In this document: positions 1-8,274 of the stretch, piece after piece
How the letters are laid out: each line of letters opens with the position of its first letter
Numbering within the stretch: position 1 is the first letter of the stretch
From: Mageeibacillus sp. UBA5734
GTDB lineage: Bacteria > Bacillota > Clostridia > Saccharofermentanales > UBA5734
Length of the DNA stretch: 24,053 bases
Direction: 5' to 3'
Assembly (NCBI GenBank): GCA_002419365.1
Contig: DIGA01000072.1
Span: 1 to 24,053, forward strand
The notes under the pieces: model-generated
What the model was told of the DNA's origin: nothing
The model's database searches: none
The model's input: only the letters and a program-made list of their open reading frames with translations
Program-made: the position numbers and the translations under genes

Positions 1-39
1 TTTCACGGTAATAAGCAAAGAGCCCGCGATTGGCGATAC

Positions 40-68
40 TCGACAGTTGCGGCCTTTTATGCTAATAT
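40..68 (+). promoter_or_regulatory. Sigma-70-type promoter with extended -10 for the DEAD-box helicase
   Basis: A TCGACA -35 box at 40-45 is followed by a 17-bp spacer and a TGCTAATAT extended -10 at 60-68. This predicts transcription from about position 75 and a leader of roughly 108 nt before the TTG start at 183. The leader contains a short GGGCA/TGCCC hairpin at 148-164. Long leaders are common on cold-responsive DEAD-box helicase genes, but no known riboregulator is recognisable here. Confidence 0.6.
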
Positions 69-182
69 TGATCGATTTTATAGACAAATGATGCGGTGTG
101 CTCAGGGGCAATGAGATTCCCTGGGCTGAAATTGCAAAGATGGCTTCGGGCAGGCCTTTTGCCCAGGGAAAGTAGAGATCGT

Positions 183-1925
183 TTGAACACAGTAGCTTTT
201 AAAGATTTACCTTTATCGTATGAAATCCAGCGCGCGGTTGTGGATATGGGCTTCGAGGAGGCGACACCGATCCAGAGCGAGTCGATCCCCCATATCCTGG
301 GCGGCGTTGATATGCTGGGCCAGGCCCAGACGGGCACGGGCAAGACCTGTGCATTCGGGATCCCGGTCATTGAGCGGGTAGACCGTGACGACAGCCGGGT
401 CCAGTTTTTGATCCTGGCCCCGACCCGTGAGCTGGCGATCCAGATCGCTGATGAAATGCATGCGGTTGCCAAATACAAGGAAGGCATCCGGATCCTGGCC
501 GTATATGGCGGACAGCCGATCGACCGCCAGATTCTGGCCCTGAAAAAGCGGCCGCAGATCATCGTCGGCACACCGGGCAGGGTCATGGACCACATGAGAC
601 GCAAGACCTTGCGTCTGGAAAGCCTGACCGGGATCATTCTCGATGAGGCGGATGAAATGCTCAACATGGGCTTCAAGGAAGACATCGATACGATCCTGGA
701 ATCGACACCAGATGAGATCCAGAAGGTCTTCTTCTCCGCCACCATGCCCAAGTCGATCCTCGAACTGACTCAGAAATATCTGCATGAGCCAGTCCATGTC
801 CGGATTACACCGAAGCAGCTGGCGGTTGAAAACATCAGCCAGTTCTACATCGAAGTGCGCGAATCAAACAAGCTCGAGGTCCTGTGCCGCCTGATCGAAT
901 CGGAGCGGATCAAACTGGCGCTTGTGTTCTGCAACACCAAGCGCAAAGTCGATGAGGTCTGCGAGAAACTGGCGACGCGCGGCTATTCGGCTGAAGCGCT
1001 GCATGGCGACATGAAGCAGCCGCTCAGGACCCGTGTCATGAACCGCTTCCGCTCGGGTGAGGTCGATCTGCTGGTGGCGACGGATGTAGCGGCACGCGGC
1101 ATCGACGTCGACGATATCGAGGTCGTCATCAACTACGATCTGCCCCAGGATGAGGAATACTACGTGCACCGGATCGGCCGGACAGGCCGCGCCGGACGCT
1201 CTGGCAAAGCCTACACGTTTGTCGTCGGCCGCGAAATCATCGAGCTGAAAAACATCCAGCATTATGCCAAGGCCAATATTGTCTGCGCCCAGCCACCGAG
1301 CCTGACCGATGTGACTCAGAGCCGGGTGAGCTCGATCCTCAAAGGTCTCAAGGACAGCCTCGGCGCCGATGACCTGGCTTATTACGTGGAGGCCATTGAG
1401 CAATATCTCCAGGACCTCAATGTTGAAAGCCCGGCGGATTCGTTCTACACCACAGCGGATCTGGCAGCTGCTCTGCTCCGTCTGTCGATGGGCGAACAAT
1501 TCCACCAGGCCGAGGAAATCGAGCCAGTCGTGCCTTATCTCGAGCATATTGCCCGCAACAACCGCTACCAGTCGAGCTACAACAACAGCAGGGCTGGCTT
1601 CTTCGTGGCCGATGACGACCGCTCGAGCGGCAAAAAAGGCGGTTTTGACGCCAAGGACAAAAAAAGCCGCGGTGGCAAGAAGATCGAAGCCGGCATGTCG
1701 CGCCTGTTCCTCAACGTCGGGTCCGATGACAATGTCCTGCCCCAGCACATCGTCAAAGCTGTGTGTTCCCACTCCTCACTCACCGGCAAACAGATCGGCG
1801 CCATCGCCATCTACGGCCGCTACACCTTCGTCGACGTCCCCAGAGAAGCCGCTGACGAAGTCGTGCAAAACCTCACTGGGCGCAAGATCGGCAAGCGTCC
1901 CGTGCGCGCTGAGAAGCAAAAATAA
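183..1925 (+). CDS. DEAD-box ATP-dependent RNA helicase (CshA/DeaD-like) with DbpA-type RNA-binding domain
   Basis: This is an ATP-dependent RNA helicase that would remodel structured RNA or ribosome precursors in the cytoplasm. Counted from TTG 183 it has 580 residues. Motif I AQTGTGKT is at 48-55, PTREL near 80-84, DEAD at 154-157, SAT at 185-187, and HRIGRTGR at 329-336. A helical extension and a Lys/Gly-rich linker (about 510-530) lead to a C-terminal DbpA-like RNA-binding domain (about 535-570, ending near FVDVPREAADEV). I chose TTG 183 because homologues begin close to the F-x-D-L-x-L segment; an in-frame GTG at 96 would add 29 unrelated residues. AGGGAAAG at 165-172 is a somewhat distant ribosome binding site. 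The helicase call is certain; the specific RNA target is unknown. Confidence 0.95.
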   Translation: MNTVAFKDLPLSYEIQRAVVDMGFEEATPIQSESIPHILGGVDMLGQAQTGTGKTCAFGIPVIERVDRDDSRVQFLILAPTRELAIQIADEMHAVAKYKEGIRILAVYGGQPIDRQILALKKRPQIIVGTPGRVMDHMRRKTLRLESLTGIILDEADEMLNMGFKEDIDTILESTPDEIQKVFFSATMPKSILELTQKYLHEPVHVRITPKQLAVENISQFYIEVRESNKLEVLCRLIESERIKLALVFCNTKRKVDEVCEKLATRGYSAEALHGDMKQPLRTRVMNRFRSGEVDLLVATDVAARGIDVDDIEVVINYDLPQDEEYYVHRIGRTGRAGRSGKAYTFVVGREIIELKNIQHYAKANIVCAQPPSLTDVTQSRVSSILKGLKDSLGADDLAYYVEAIEQYLQDLNVESPADSFYTTADLAAALLRLSMGEQFHQAEEIEPVVPYLEHIARNNRYQSSYNNSRAGFFVADDDRSSGKKGGFDAKDKKSRGGKKIEAGMSRLFLNVGSDDNVLPQHIVKAVCSHSSLTGKQIGAIAIYGRYTFVDVPREAADEVVQNLTGRKIGKRPVRAEKQK

Positions 1926-1947
1926 AAAAATGGGACCGGGTCTACTT

Positions 1948-1965
1948 TTCGACACTTTTGTCGAA
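1948..1965. repeat. Small hairpin downstream of the helicase gene
   Basis: TTCGACA at 1948-1954 and TGTCGAA at 1959-1965 are perfect 7-bp inverted arms around a CTTT loop, 22 nt after the helicase stop codon. No T-run follows, so it is not a convincing intrinsic terminator, although it may protect the 3' end. Confidence 0.35.
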
Positions 1966-2010
1966 TGACGTGATTTTGATGCGAACTGTGCATGACAAGC
2001 TTTCATTTTG

Positions 2011-2068
2011 GCCGAAAAAGGGACCAACCCCAAATGTGCTGGCACATTTGGGCTCACCCTTTTTCGGC
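2011..2068. repeat. Large nested intergenic palindrome (P1)
   Basis: Outer arms GCCGAAAAAGGG (2011-2022) and CCCTTTTTCGGC (2057-2068) are perfectly complementary over 12 bp. Nested inside, CCCAAATGTGC (2029-2039) and GCACATTTGGG (2042-2052) form a perfect 11-bp stem with a 2-nt loop. The element ends 14 bp before the ATG of the glycosyltransferase gene. It begins GCCGAA-N3-GGGACCA, the same pattern as the palindrome at 22876-22908, which suggests a dispersed repeat family rather than a simple terminator. No T-tract follows on the plus strand. Confidence 0.75.
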
Positions 2069-2082
2069 AAAGAGGTCTTTTA

Positions 2083-3114
2083 ATGCAACCGTGTGTGCTC
2101 ATTCCTGCCTATCGCCCTGATGATCAGCTGGTGAAACTGGTGCGTGATTTGCGCGCGGCGGGACTGGATCGGATGGTGGTGGTGGATGATGGCGGCGAGG
2201 ATCGCTCGGCGGCTTTGTTTGCCGAGATCCGGATGCTGCAGGTGCCTGTGGTGACACATGTGGTCAACCTGGGCAAGGGCCGGGCTTTGAAGTCTGGCTT
2301 GAATTACATTCTGGAGCATGGACTGGGGGACGCAGGTGTCATCACGGCGGATGCAGATGGCCAGCACAAACCAGAGGACATCCTTAAAATCGCCCGGGCC
2401 ATGGCGCTGGATCGAGACGCCCTGGTCCTGGGCGTGCGCGAATTCACCGGTGATGTGCCAGTGCGAAGCAAGATCGGCAACCGTCTGACACGGCTGGTCT
2501 ATGCGGCGATCAACGGCATCGATATCCGTGACACGCAGACAGGCCTGAGAGGCCTGCCCCACCGGCATCTGCGCCTTTTTCTGCAACTAAAAGGGGAACG
2601 GTACGAATATGAGATGAACCAGCTCCTGGCAATCCGCACGCACGAGATCAAGGTCTCGCAAGTGCCGATCGAAACGGTCTACATCGAAGCGAACCGTTCA
2701 TCCCATTTCAATCCGGTCCGGGACTCGCTGAAAATCTACGGTCTGCTTTTTCGTTTCATCGCGTCCTCTTCAACGGCGGGCCTGATCGACCTGGGCATTT
2801 TCTATGGCCTGTCGCGAGTGATTCCAGGCTATCTGCTGGCCACGGTCATTGCCGCGCGCATCGTCAGTTCCCTGGTCAATTATTTCCTCAACCACAAGCT
2901 GGTTTTCGCGCGGGGCAGCCACCACCGCCAGGCGCTGGTCCGCTATTACGTGCTGGCTGCAGCCATCATGCTTTTAAGCTACAGCCTGATCCGCTTATTC
3001 AACCAAGTCCTGGGCTGGCCACTGCTGCTGGCCAAAATTACAGGCGATGGCCTGCTGTATGTGCTGAGTTTCTATGCGCAGCGGGAATTCGTCTACCGGA
3101 CACCACACCGCTGA
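2083..3114 (+). CDS. Glycosyltransferase family 2 fused to GtrA-like membrane domain
   Basis: The 343-residue protein has a cytoplasmic DPM-synthase-like GT2 domain (about 1-215) and a C-terminal GtrA-like domain of four predicted membrane helices (about 222-337). The GT2 part starts with CVLIPAYRPDD, carries VVVDDGG near 33-38 and the metal/nucleotide-sugar binding TADADGQH at 88-95, and has TQTGLRGLP near 151-159. Such fusions transfer sugars to a polyprenyl phosphate carrier for wall or surface glycan modification; the donor cannot be read from the sequence. ATG 2083 has AGAGG seven bases upstream. An in-frame TTG at 2008 would place the palindrome inside the coding region, so I reject it. 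The gene is convergent with the helicase at 3161-4339, with no clear terminator in the 46-bp gap. Confidence 0.92.
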   Translation: MQPCVLIPAYRPDDQLVKLVRDLRAAGLDRMVVVDDGGEDRSAALFAEIRMLQVPVVTHVVNLGKGRALKSGLNYILEHGLGDAGVITADADGQHKPEDILKIARAMALDRDALVLGVREFTGDVPVRSKIGNRLTRLVYAAINGIDIRDTQTGLRGLPHRHLRLFLQLKGERYEYEMNQLLAIRTHEIKVSQVPIETVYIEANRSSHFNPVRDSLKIYGLLFRFIASSSTAGLIDLGIFYGLSRVIPGYLLATVIAARIVSSLVNYFLNHKLVFARGSHHRQALVRYYVLAAAIMLLSYSLIRLFNQVLGWPLLLAKITGDGLLYVLSFYAQREFVYRTPHR

Positions 3115-3160
3115 CCTCACCGCACAGTCCAGCCTGCGCAAACACCCCTTTTACCGGCCT

Positions 3161-4339
3161 TCAGCCGCCAGCCTGCCCCTCTGCCCCTGGCCCACCTACA
3201 TCAATCACCGGTTCCAGCCGCTCGGCGTCAAATGGCGTCAGCGGCGTTTTTGTGAAGCGCACGATTTCATCGAGGCGGATCTTGTCCAGGAAGGCGTAGA
3301 ACGTGTACGCCACGCCCGGGTGGTGCGCCCGGCCGGTCCGGCCGATGCGGTGGGTGTAGCTTTCATTTTCCAGCGGTACATCGTAGTTGAAAACCGCGTC
3401 GACGCCAAAAATATCAATCCCGCGCGCAGCCACATCGGTGCAGACAATGGCAGGCAGATGGCCTTTGCGGAAGCTGGCCAGGACCTTTTCGCGCTGGGAC
3501 TGGCGAATGTCGCCATGGATGCAGTCGGCTTTGCATCCAGCCTGGTTGAGGCGTTTGGCGACACCCTGGACCATGCCTTTCGTGTTGCAGAAGACCATGA
3601 CCTTTTCATATTGGTATTTCTTGACGATATGGGCGATGGTTTCGACCCGGGCATGGCCACCGAGATGGATGCTGTACTGCGTGATCGGCGGTTTGTTGTC
3701 CTCATCCTCCTGGACAGTGACTTCGACAGGATCGCGCTGGTAGATCCAGGAAATATCCATGACGGCCCGCGAGAGGGTGGCCGAAAACATGGCGATCTGG
3801 CCGACGCGGGGCATTTTGTCAAGGATCTTTCTGACATCGCGGACAAATCCCATATCGAGCATGCGGTCGGCTTCGTCTAGGACCACGGTCTGGACCTTTT
3901 CAAGATGGATCGTGCGGCGGCCGAGATGGTCGATCAGGCGACCAGGGGTGGCGACGATGATCTGGGGATTCTGGCGCAGGGCCTCGATCTGCTGGCCAAT
4001 GCTGGAACCGCCGTAGATGGCAACTGAACGGACATGGGGCATGAAAGACGAAAGCTTTTTGAGCTCTTCGACGATCTGGAGGACGAGTTCGCGCGTCGGA
4101 GCCAGGATCAGAGCCTGGGGAGCCTGGATCGACAGATCAAGATGCTCGATGATCGGGATTCCAAAGGCCAGGGTCTTGCCGGTGCCGGTCGGTGCTTTAC
4201 CGATGATGTCATACCAGTCGATCATCGACAGGATGGTCTGGGCCTGGATCGGGGTTGGCGTTGTGATATTAGCCTGGGCCAGGGCGGCGAGGGTGGATTC
4301 GGACAGGTTCATGGCGGAAAAAGAGTCGGCAATTTGCAT
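3161..4339 (-). CDS. DEAD-box ATP-dependent RNA helicase (short form)
   Basis: This 392-residue helicase contains only the two RecA-like lobes and lacks the DbpA-like domain of its paralogue at 183-1925. Motif I APTGTGKT is at 49-56, APTREL near 80-85, DEAD at 155-158, and HRIGRTGR lies near residue 328. The tail after motif VI is short and ends in a Gly-rich stretch. The ATG is preceded by AAAAAGGAAA. It starts 27 nt downstream of the stop of the receiver/HD-GYP gene at 4367-5539 on the same strand, so it may be the last gene of that signalling operon. RNA unwinding or annealing is well supported; a link to signalling is only positional. Confidence 0.93.
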   Translation of the reverse strand: MQIADSFSAMNLSESTLAALAQANITTPTPIQAQTILSMIDWYDIIGKAPTGTGKTLAFGIPIIEHLDLSIQAPQALILAPTRELVLQIVEELKKLSSFMPHVRSVAIYGGSSIGQQIEALRQNPQIIVATPGRLIDHLGRRTIHLEKVQTVVLDEADRMLDMGFVRDVRKILDKMPRVGQIAMFSATLSRAVMDISWIYQRDPVEVTVQEDEDNKPPITQYSIHLGGHARVETIAHIVKKYQYEKVMVFCNTKGMVQGVAKRLNQAGCKADCIHGDIRQSQREKVLASFRKGHLPAIVCTDVAARGIDIFGVDAVFNYDVPLENESYTHRIGRTGRAHHPGVAYTFYAFLDKIRLDEIVRFTKTPLTPFDAERLEPVIDVGGPGAEGQAGG

Positions 4340-4366
4340 GTTTGGTTTCCTTTTTCAGGCCGGAGT

Positions 4367-5539
4367 TTAGACGCTCGCCCCGGCTGGTGTGTATAGTTTT
4401 TCGATGTCGTCGGCAACGGTCAGGTATGCCTCGACCAGTGGAGGGGCAAAAGCCCGGTTTTTCTCAGCTACGATCCAGTTGCGGACAAAACGGATTGCAT
4501 CTGGGCTGCCTGCTGGCGCTGATGGAATCGGCAGATCGAGTGAGATGGGGGACAGGCAGGCATGACCGCCCAGCGCCTCAGCATAGCGATAATCCAGGGT
4601 GTCGGCAAGGGCCAGGATCTGGGCGGAGAGCGGGATGGCGTCGCCTTTGAGGCCGTCGGGGTAGCCGGTACCGTCCCAGCGTTCATGATGGCTGCGCGTC
4701 ATGTCGATGCCCATATCGATGAAGGAATTGCCGGGGTACCGGGCAGAGACCTCGGCGAGGGTGGCAGCGCCGATGCGCGTGTGTTCCGCCAGGACCGCCT
4801 CTTCTTTCTCATTGAGCGGGGTGGTCTTGTTCAGAATCCGGTCAGGCACGCTGATTTTTCCGATGTCATGCAGGGGACAGGCCTTGATCAACTGGTCGAT
4901 ATACCAGGCGTCAACCAGACCCCTGTAAGCAGGGTCTTTCGCCAGAGCATGCGCCAGCAGTGAAATCACATCACGGACGCGCTCGATATGGCCGCCCGCG
5001 CCGGGATCACGCAACGTAACCAGGTTGGAGAGCGCAAAAATCAACTCGATCTGGGTGTCGGAAATGGCTTGGATCTTCGCCTCAACCAGTGCCTCGAGCA
5101 GGCGATTCGACTCAGCCACCGACTGGTTGAGCCGGCGGAGTTTCAGGTGGATGTCTATCCGCGCCTGGATCTCCCTGAAATTGTAAGGCTTCGTGATATA
5201 ATCGACACCGCCGAGCTTCAGACCGTTGATCTTACTCTGGACATCCGCCACTGCACTGACAAAGATGACCGGTATCTCGCGGTAGCGGGCGTCCTGTTTC
5301 AGAATCCGGCAGACCTCATAGCCATCGAGGTCGGGCATCATGACATCGAGCAGGATCAGATCGGGCAGAAACGAAGTCCGATGCAAGAGGTCGAGTGCTT
5401 CCTGGCCGCTCAATGCTGTCCGCAGTTCATAGGACTCCGGCAGAGCCTGGCACAGGATGTCGATGTTGCCTGGATAATCGTCGACGATCAGGATCTTGGC
5501 AGCGGGATAAGATTCAGGTTCCATCTGGTTTTGTTCCAT
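4367..5539 (-). CDS. Response regulator with HD-GYP domain, intact receiver
   Basis: The 390-residue protein has an N-terminal receiver with acidic pair D20/D21, phospho-acceptor D65 in LILLDVMMP, and K117 in YITKPY. A short coiled linker leads to an HD-GYP domain, the class that hydrolyses cyclic di-GMP. HD is at 224-225 in CPLHDIGKISVPD and HHERWDGTGYPDGLKG is at 284-299. After AQILALAD (306-313) the usual FDAL...RPYK segment is replaced by an unrelated sequence, so catalytic competence is uncertain. The start codon overlaps the end of the histidine kinase gene by 26 nt, indicating translational coupling; ATG codons at residues 1 and 6 are both possible starts. It is the likely phosphorylation target of that kinase. 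Confidence 0.9.
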   Translation of the reverse strand: MEQNQMEPESYPAAKILIVDDYPGNIDILCQALPESYELRTALSGQEALDLLHRTSFLPDLILLDVMMPDLDGYEVCRILKQDARYREIPVIFVSAVADVQSKINGLKLGGVDYITKPYNFREIQARIDIHLKLRRLNQSVAESNRLLEALVEAKIQAISDTQIELIFALSNLVTLRDPGAGGHIERVRDVISLLAHALAKDPAYRGLVDAWYIDQLIKACPLHDIGKISVPDRILNKTTPLNEKEEAVLAEHTRIGAATLAEVSARYPGNSFIDMGIDMTRSHHERWDGTGYPDGLKGDAIPLSAQILALADTLDYRYAEALGGHACLSPISLDLPIPSAPAGSPDAIRFVRNWIVAEKNRAFAPPLVEAYLTVADDIEKLYTPAGASV

Positions 5540-8198
5540 CTAATGATTTTATCATATCCTGGACCAGCAGGAGCGCCTGATCGAAATCAAATTGGTCCGT
5601 CGCTGTCACCAGTGCCTGGAGCCCCACATCCAACTCCTCATAATCCCGCCCGTCGATGATCCGCGAGAGTTCGTCAGCAGCTTGGAAATCACCTTGGACC
5701 AGGAGTTGCCGTTCACGGGACAGGAAGTCCTGCCATTGGCGGCGTGTCAGCCAGACTGGGGTGTTTTCAGCTGGCACGGGGCGGCGCGGTGTGATGCCAG
5801 GATCGGCCGGAATAGCGGGAACTGTGTGCGTTTGCCTGTTCCTGGTTGTCAGCAGGGGCAACGTCAGGGTGAAGACACTGCCCCTCCCCTGTTCGCTTTC
5901 GACTCGCAACTGGCCTTGCATCAGCAGGGCCAGCTCGTGGCTGATCGACAAGCCGAGGCCGGTGCCACCGAAGCGGCGCGGCAAGGTGCTGTCTTCCTGG
6001 GCGAATGGTTCGAAAATATGCGAGAGGAATTCCGGGGCAATGCCAGGTCCGGAATCGGCCACGGACAGTTCAATCTCAACGGCATCGTCTGTCTGGCCGG
6101 ACGCATGGGCACTCACCCGGACAAATCCGGACTCCGTAAATTTGATGGCATTGCTGCACAGATTGTTGAGAATCTGGCGCAGCCGCAATGGATCACCCTG
6201 GACCTCCCGGGGGATGTTATCGGACATTTCCAGGCAAAAATCGAGGCCTTTATCCCGGGCGGCGAACGCAAAAGGCTCGGCGATCGCCTCCAGGGTGGTC
6301 ACCAGGTTGAACGGGATCTGCTCCAGCTGGAGCTTGCCGGCTTCGATTTTCGAGACATCGAGGATGTCATTGATGACCTGGAGCAGGGATTCCGCTGAGT
6401 CTGACATTCGGACGATCAACTGTTGCTTGTCCGGATCGGCTTCCTGTTGCTCGAGCAACTGGAGATAGCCCATGACGGCATTGAGCGGTGTGCGGATCTC
6501 ATGGCTCATGTTGGCCAGAAACTGGCTCTTTGAGCGGCTGGCCATCTCGGCCTGCTCCTTGGTCTTCTTCAGGCGCAGTTCCTGTACCTCGCGATTGCGC
6601 ATGTTGACCAGCATTTCGCAGAACAAGCTGAGCAAGCCGATTTCGTCTTGATTGTACATCCGGAGGTGACGGCAGGAATCAAATCCGACAAAGCCGATGC
6701 ATGTGTTGCCTGACATCAAGGGCAAGGTCAGGAGGCTTTTCACCGACTGGGGTTCGAGGATCTGGCGCACCGCATTGTCAGCTGGCAGAGCCAGAACATC
6801 ATCTATCTGCAATTTCTGGCCATTCTTATGGGCATTGACCCAGTCCGGGAGTTCGGCCAGAGGGACATCCTGCAGATTGTCGATCTCCGGATTGATGTCT
6901 GCATTGCACCATTCGTAGGTATTGGAACACGTCTGGCGCCGGAAGTCATAGTCGAAAATATAGACCCGGTCGGCGTCGACAAACAGGCCGATGTCACGCA
7001 GGGCATTGTTGATGGCATCCGGGACATGGTCCAGCGGAACGTTGATGTACTCAGTGGCGATTTTCATCAGCATGTTGTGGAACTGGGCCTGGTAACGCAG
7101 ACTCTCTTCGGCCTTTTTGATCGCGGTCAGGTCGTTCATGACCGTCAGGCGCAGATCCTCCGACTGGGTTTTGACGACCTCGCCGGAGATCTGGCCGACC
7201 AGGATCTGGCCGGCCCGGGTCCTGACAGACATTTCATACTGGACCAGCGGCTCGGTGGACGACAGATACATTTGTGCCTCGGCTGCATCTTCCGCAGTCG
7301 TGAAAAAATTCAGCTCCGATACCAGACAGCCGATCGCTTCGAGCCGCCTGTAGTCAAACGTGGCGATAAAGGCATTGTTGACATCGAGGATTCTACCCTC
7401 GGGGATTGTGGTGATCATCATCGGTGTCGGATTGACTTGGAAAATCTTGTTGAAGCGCTGCAGGGCTTCCTGTTCACCACTGAGATCCTTGCTAATGCCA
7501 AAGAGGCAGTCCTGGTTGTCCCAACGGCCCATCCAGACCCGGGTTTCAACCGGGATTCGGCTTCCATCTTTCCTGGCCAGGGGCAGCGGGCAGACATCCG
7601 TCTGACCAGCCAGCATGTCGGCAAAGATCTGCTCAGCGGTCTCACGCAGTTCTGGCGGATGCACATCCAGCAGGTGCATGTCTTGCAGATCCGCCAAGGT
7701 GTAACCCAGTTTGGCTGTGACTGCCGGGTTGATGTACAAGGACCGGCCGTTGAGGTCTGTGATGAAGATCATGTCGTCGATGGTTTCGATGAACAGGCTG
7801 AAATTGGCCAGCGTCGTCTTGAGTTCTTGTTTGACAAGCTCCTGGCTCGTGATGTCGCGGGCGATGCCCATGGTCCCCAGCACCTGACCCTCGCGGTCGC
7901 GCATCGGGGCTTTGAGCGTGTCGAACAGGACACGGCGGCCATCTGGGTAAGTAGCCCATTCCTGGTTGTATTGTGGATCGCCTGATTCCAGCATAGCCTG
8001 GTCAAACAGGATACAGGACTGGGCCAGGTCGGATGGTAACAGATCATGGTCCGACTTGCCTATGATGTCCAGAATGTCGCGGTCGACGAACGTAGCAAAC
8101 GCTCGATTGCATCCCTGGTACACGCCCTGGAGGTCCTTGTAGAACACCAGGTCGGGGATGGAATCAAGGACTTGATTGAAAACGCGTTCTTTACCCAT
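5514..8198 (-). CDS. Soluble PAS-PAS-PAS-GAF sensor histidine kinase
   Basis: The 894-residue protein has no membrane segment and should sense a cytoplasmic signal. Three PAS-like domains (about 10-118, 132-240, 250-360) and a GAF domain (about 372-533) precede a HisKA domain with phospho-acceptor H566 in LANMSHEIRTPLN. The HATPase domain has an N-box around 679-687, G1 DSGPGI at 716-721 and G2 GGTGLGL at 744-750. No receiver domain follows. Instead a tail of about 110 residues ends in a helical segment (about 815-885) containing FDFDQALLL, like the tails of hybrid kinases. The ATG is preceded by GGAGTG with good spacing. It lies between two receiver/HD-GYP genes on the same strand and presumably phosphorylates at least the downstream one. 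Confidence 0.92.
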   Translation of the reverse strand: MGKERVFNQVLDSIPDLVFYKDLQGVYQGCNRAFATFVDRDILDIIGKSDHDLLPSDLAQSCILFDQAMLESGDPQYNQEWATYPDGRRVLFDTLKAPMRDREGQVLGTMGIARDITSQELVKQELKTTLANFSLFIETIDDMIFITDLNGRSLYINPAVTAKLGYTLADLQDMHLLDVHPPELRETAEQIFADMLAGQTDVCPLPLARKDGSRIPVETRVWMGRWDNQDCLFGISKDLSGEQEALQRFNKIFQVNPTPMMITTIPEGRILDVNNAFIATFDYRRLEAIGCLVSELNFFTTAEDAAEAQMYLSSTEPLVQYEMSVRTRAGQILVGQISGEVVKTQSEDLRLTVMNDLTAIKKAEESLRYQAQFHNMLMKIATEYINVPLDHVPDAINNALRDIGLFVDADRVYIFDYDFRRQTCSNTYEWCNADINPEIDNLQDVPLAELPDWVNAHKNGQKLQIDDVLALPADNAVRQILEPQSVKSLLTLPLMSGNTCIGFVGFDSCRHLRMYNQDEIGLLSLFCEMLVNMRNREVQELRLKKTKEQAEMASRSKSQFLANMSHEIRTPLNAVMGYLQLLEQQEADPDKQQLIVRMSDSAESLLQVINDILDVSKIEAGKLQLEQIPFNLVTTLEAIAEPFAFAARDKGLDFCLEMSDNIPREVQGDPLRLRQILNNLCSNAIKFTESGFVRVSAHASGQTDDAVEIELSVADSGPGIAPEFLSHIFEPFAQEDSTLPRRFGGTGLGLSISHELALLMQGQLRVESEQGRGSVFTLTLPLLTTRNRQTHTVPAIPADPGITPRRPVPAENTPVWLTRRQWQDFLSRERQLLVQGDFQAADELSRIIDGRDYEELDVGLQALVTATDQFDFDQALLLVQDMIKSLDGTKPDGT

Positions 8199-8274
8199 GA
8201 GAATTCACTCCGTTGTCTTCATTTTGAAATGGGGCCATAGCCTGGGTGTCCAGCCAGAACAAAAAATCTGGCAC

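Noticed and set aside
96..182. N-terminal extension of the first helicase from GTG 96
   Set aside because: The 29 extra residues do not resemble helicase N-termini and the TTG at 183 coincides with the family start.
3074..3880. A 268-codon plus-strand ORF overlapping the GT2-GtrA gene end and antisense to the short helicase
   Set aside because: It conflicts with two confidently assigned genes and shows no family features.
6828..7985. A 385-codon plus-strand ORF antisense to the histidine kinase
   Set aside because: No domain is recognisable and the kinase frame carries all expected motifs across this stretch.
8253..8272. GCCAGA/TCTGGC hairpin just after the HD-GYP gene at 8275-9378, considered as a terminator
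   Set aside because: The T-run lies in the loop, not after the stem, and the stem is only 6 bp, so it is not a credible intrinsic terminator.
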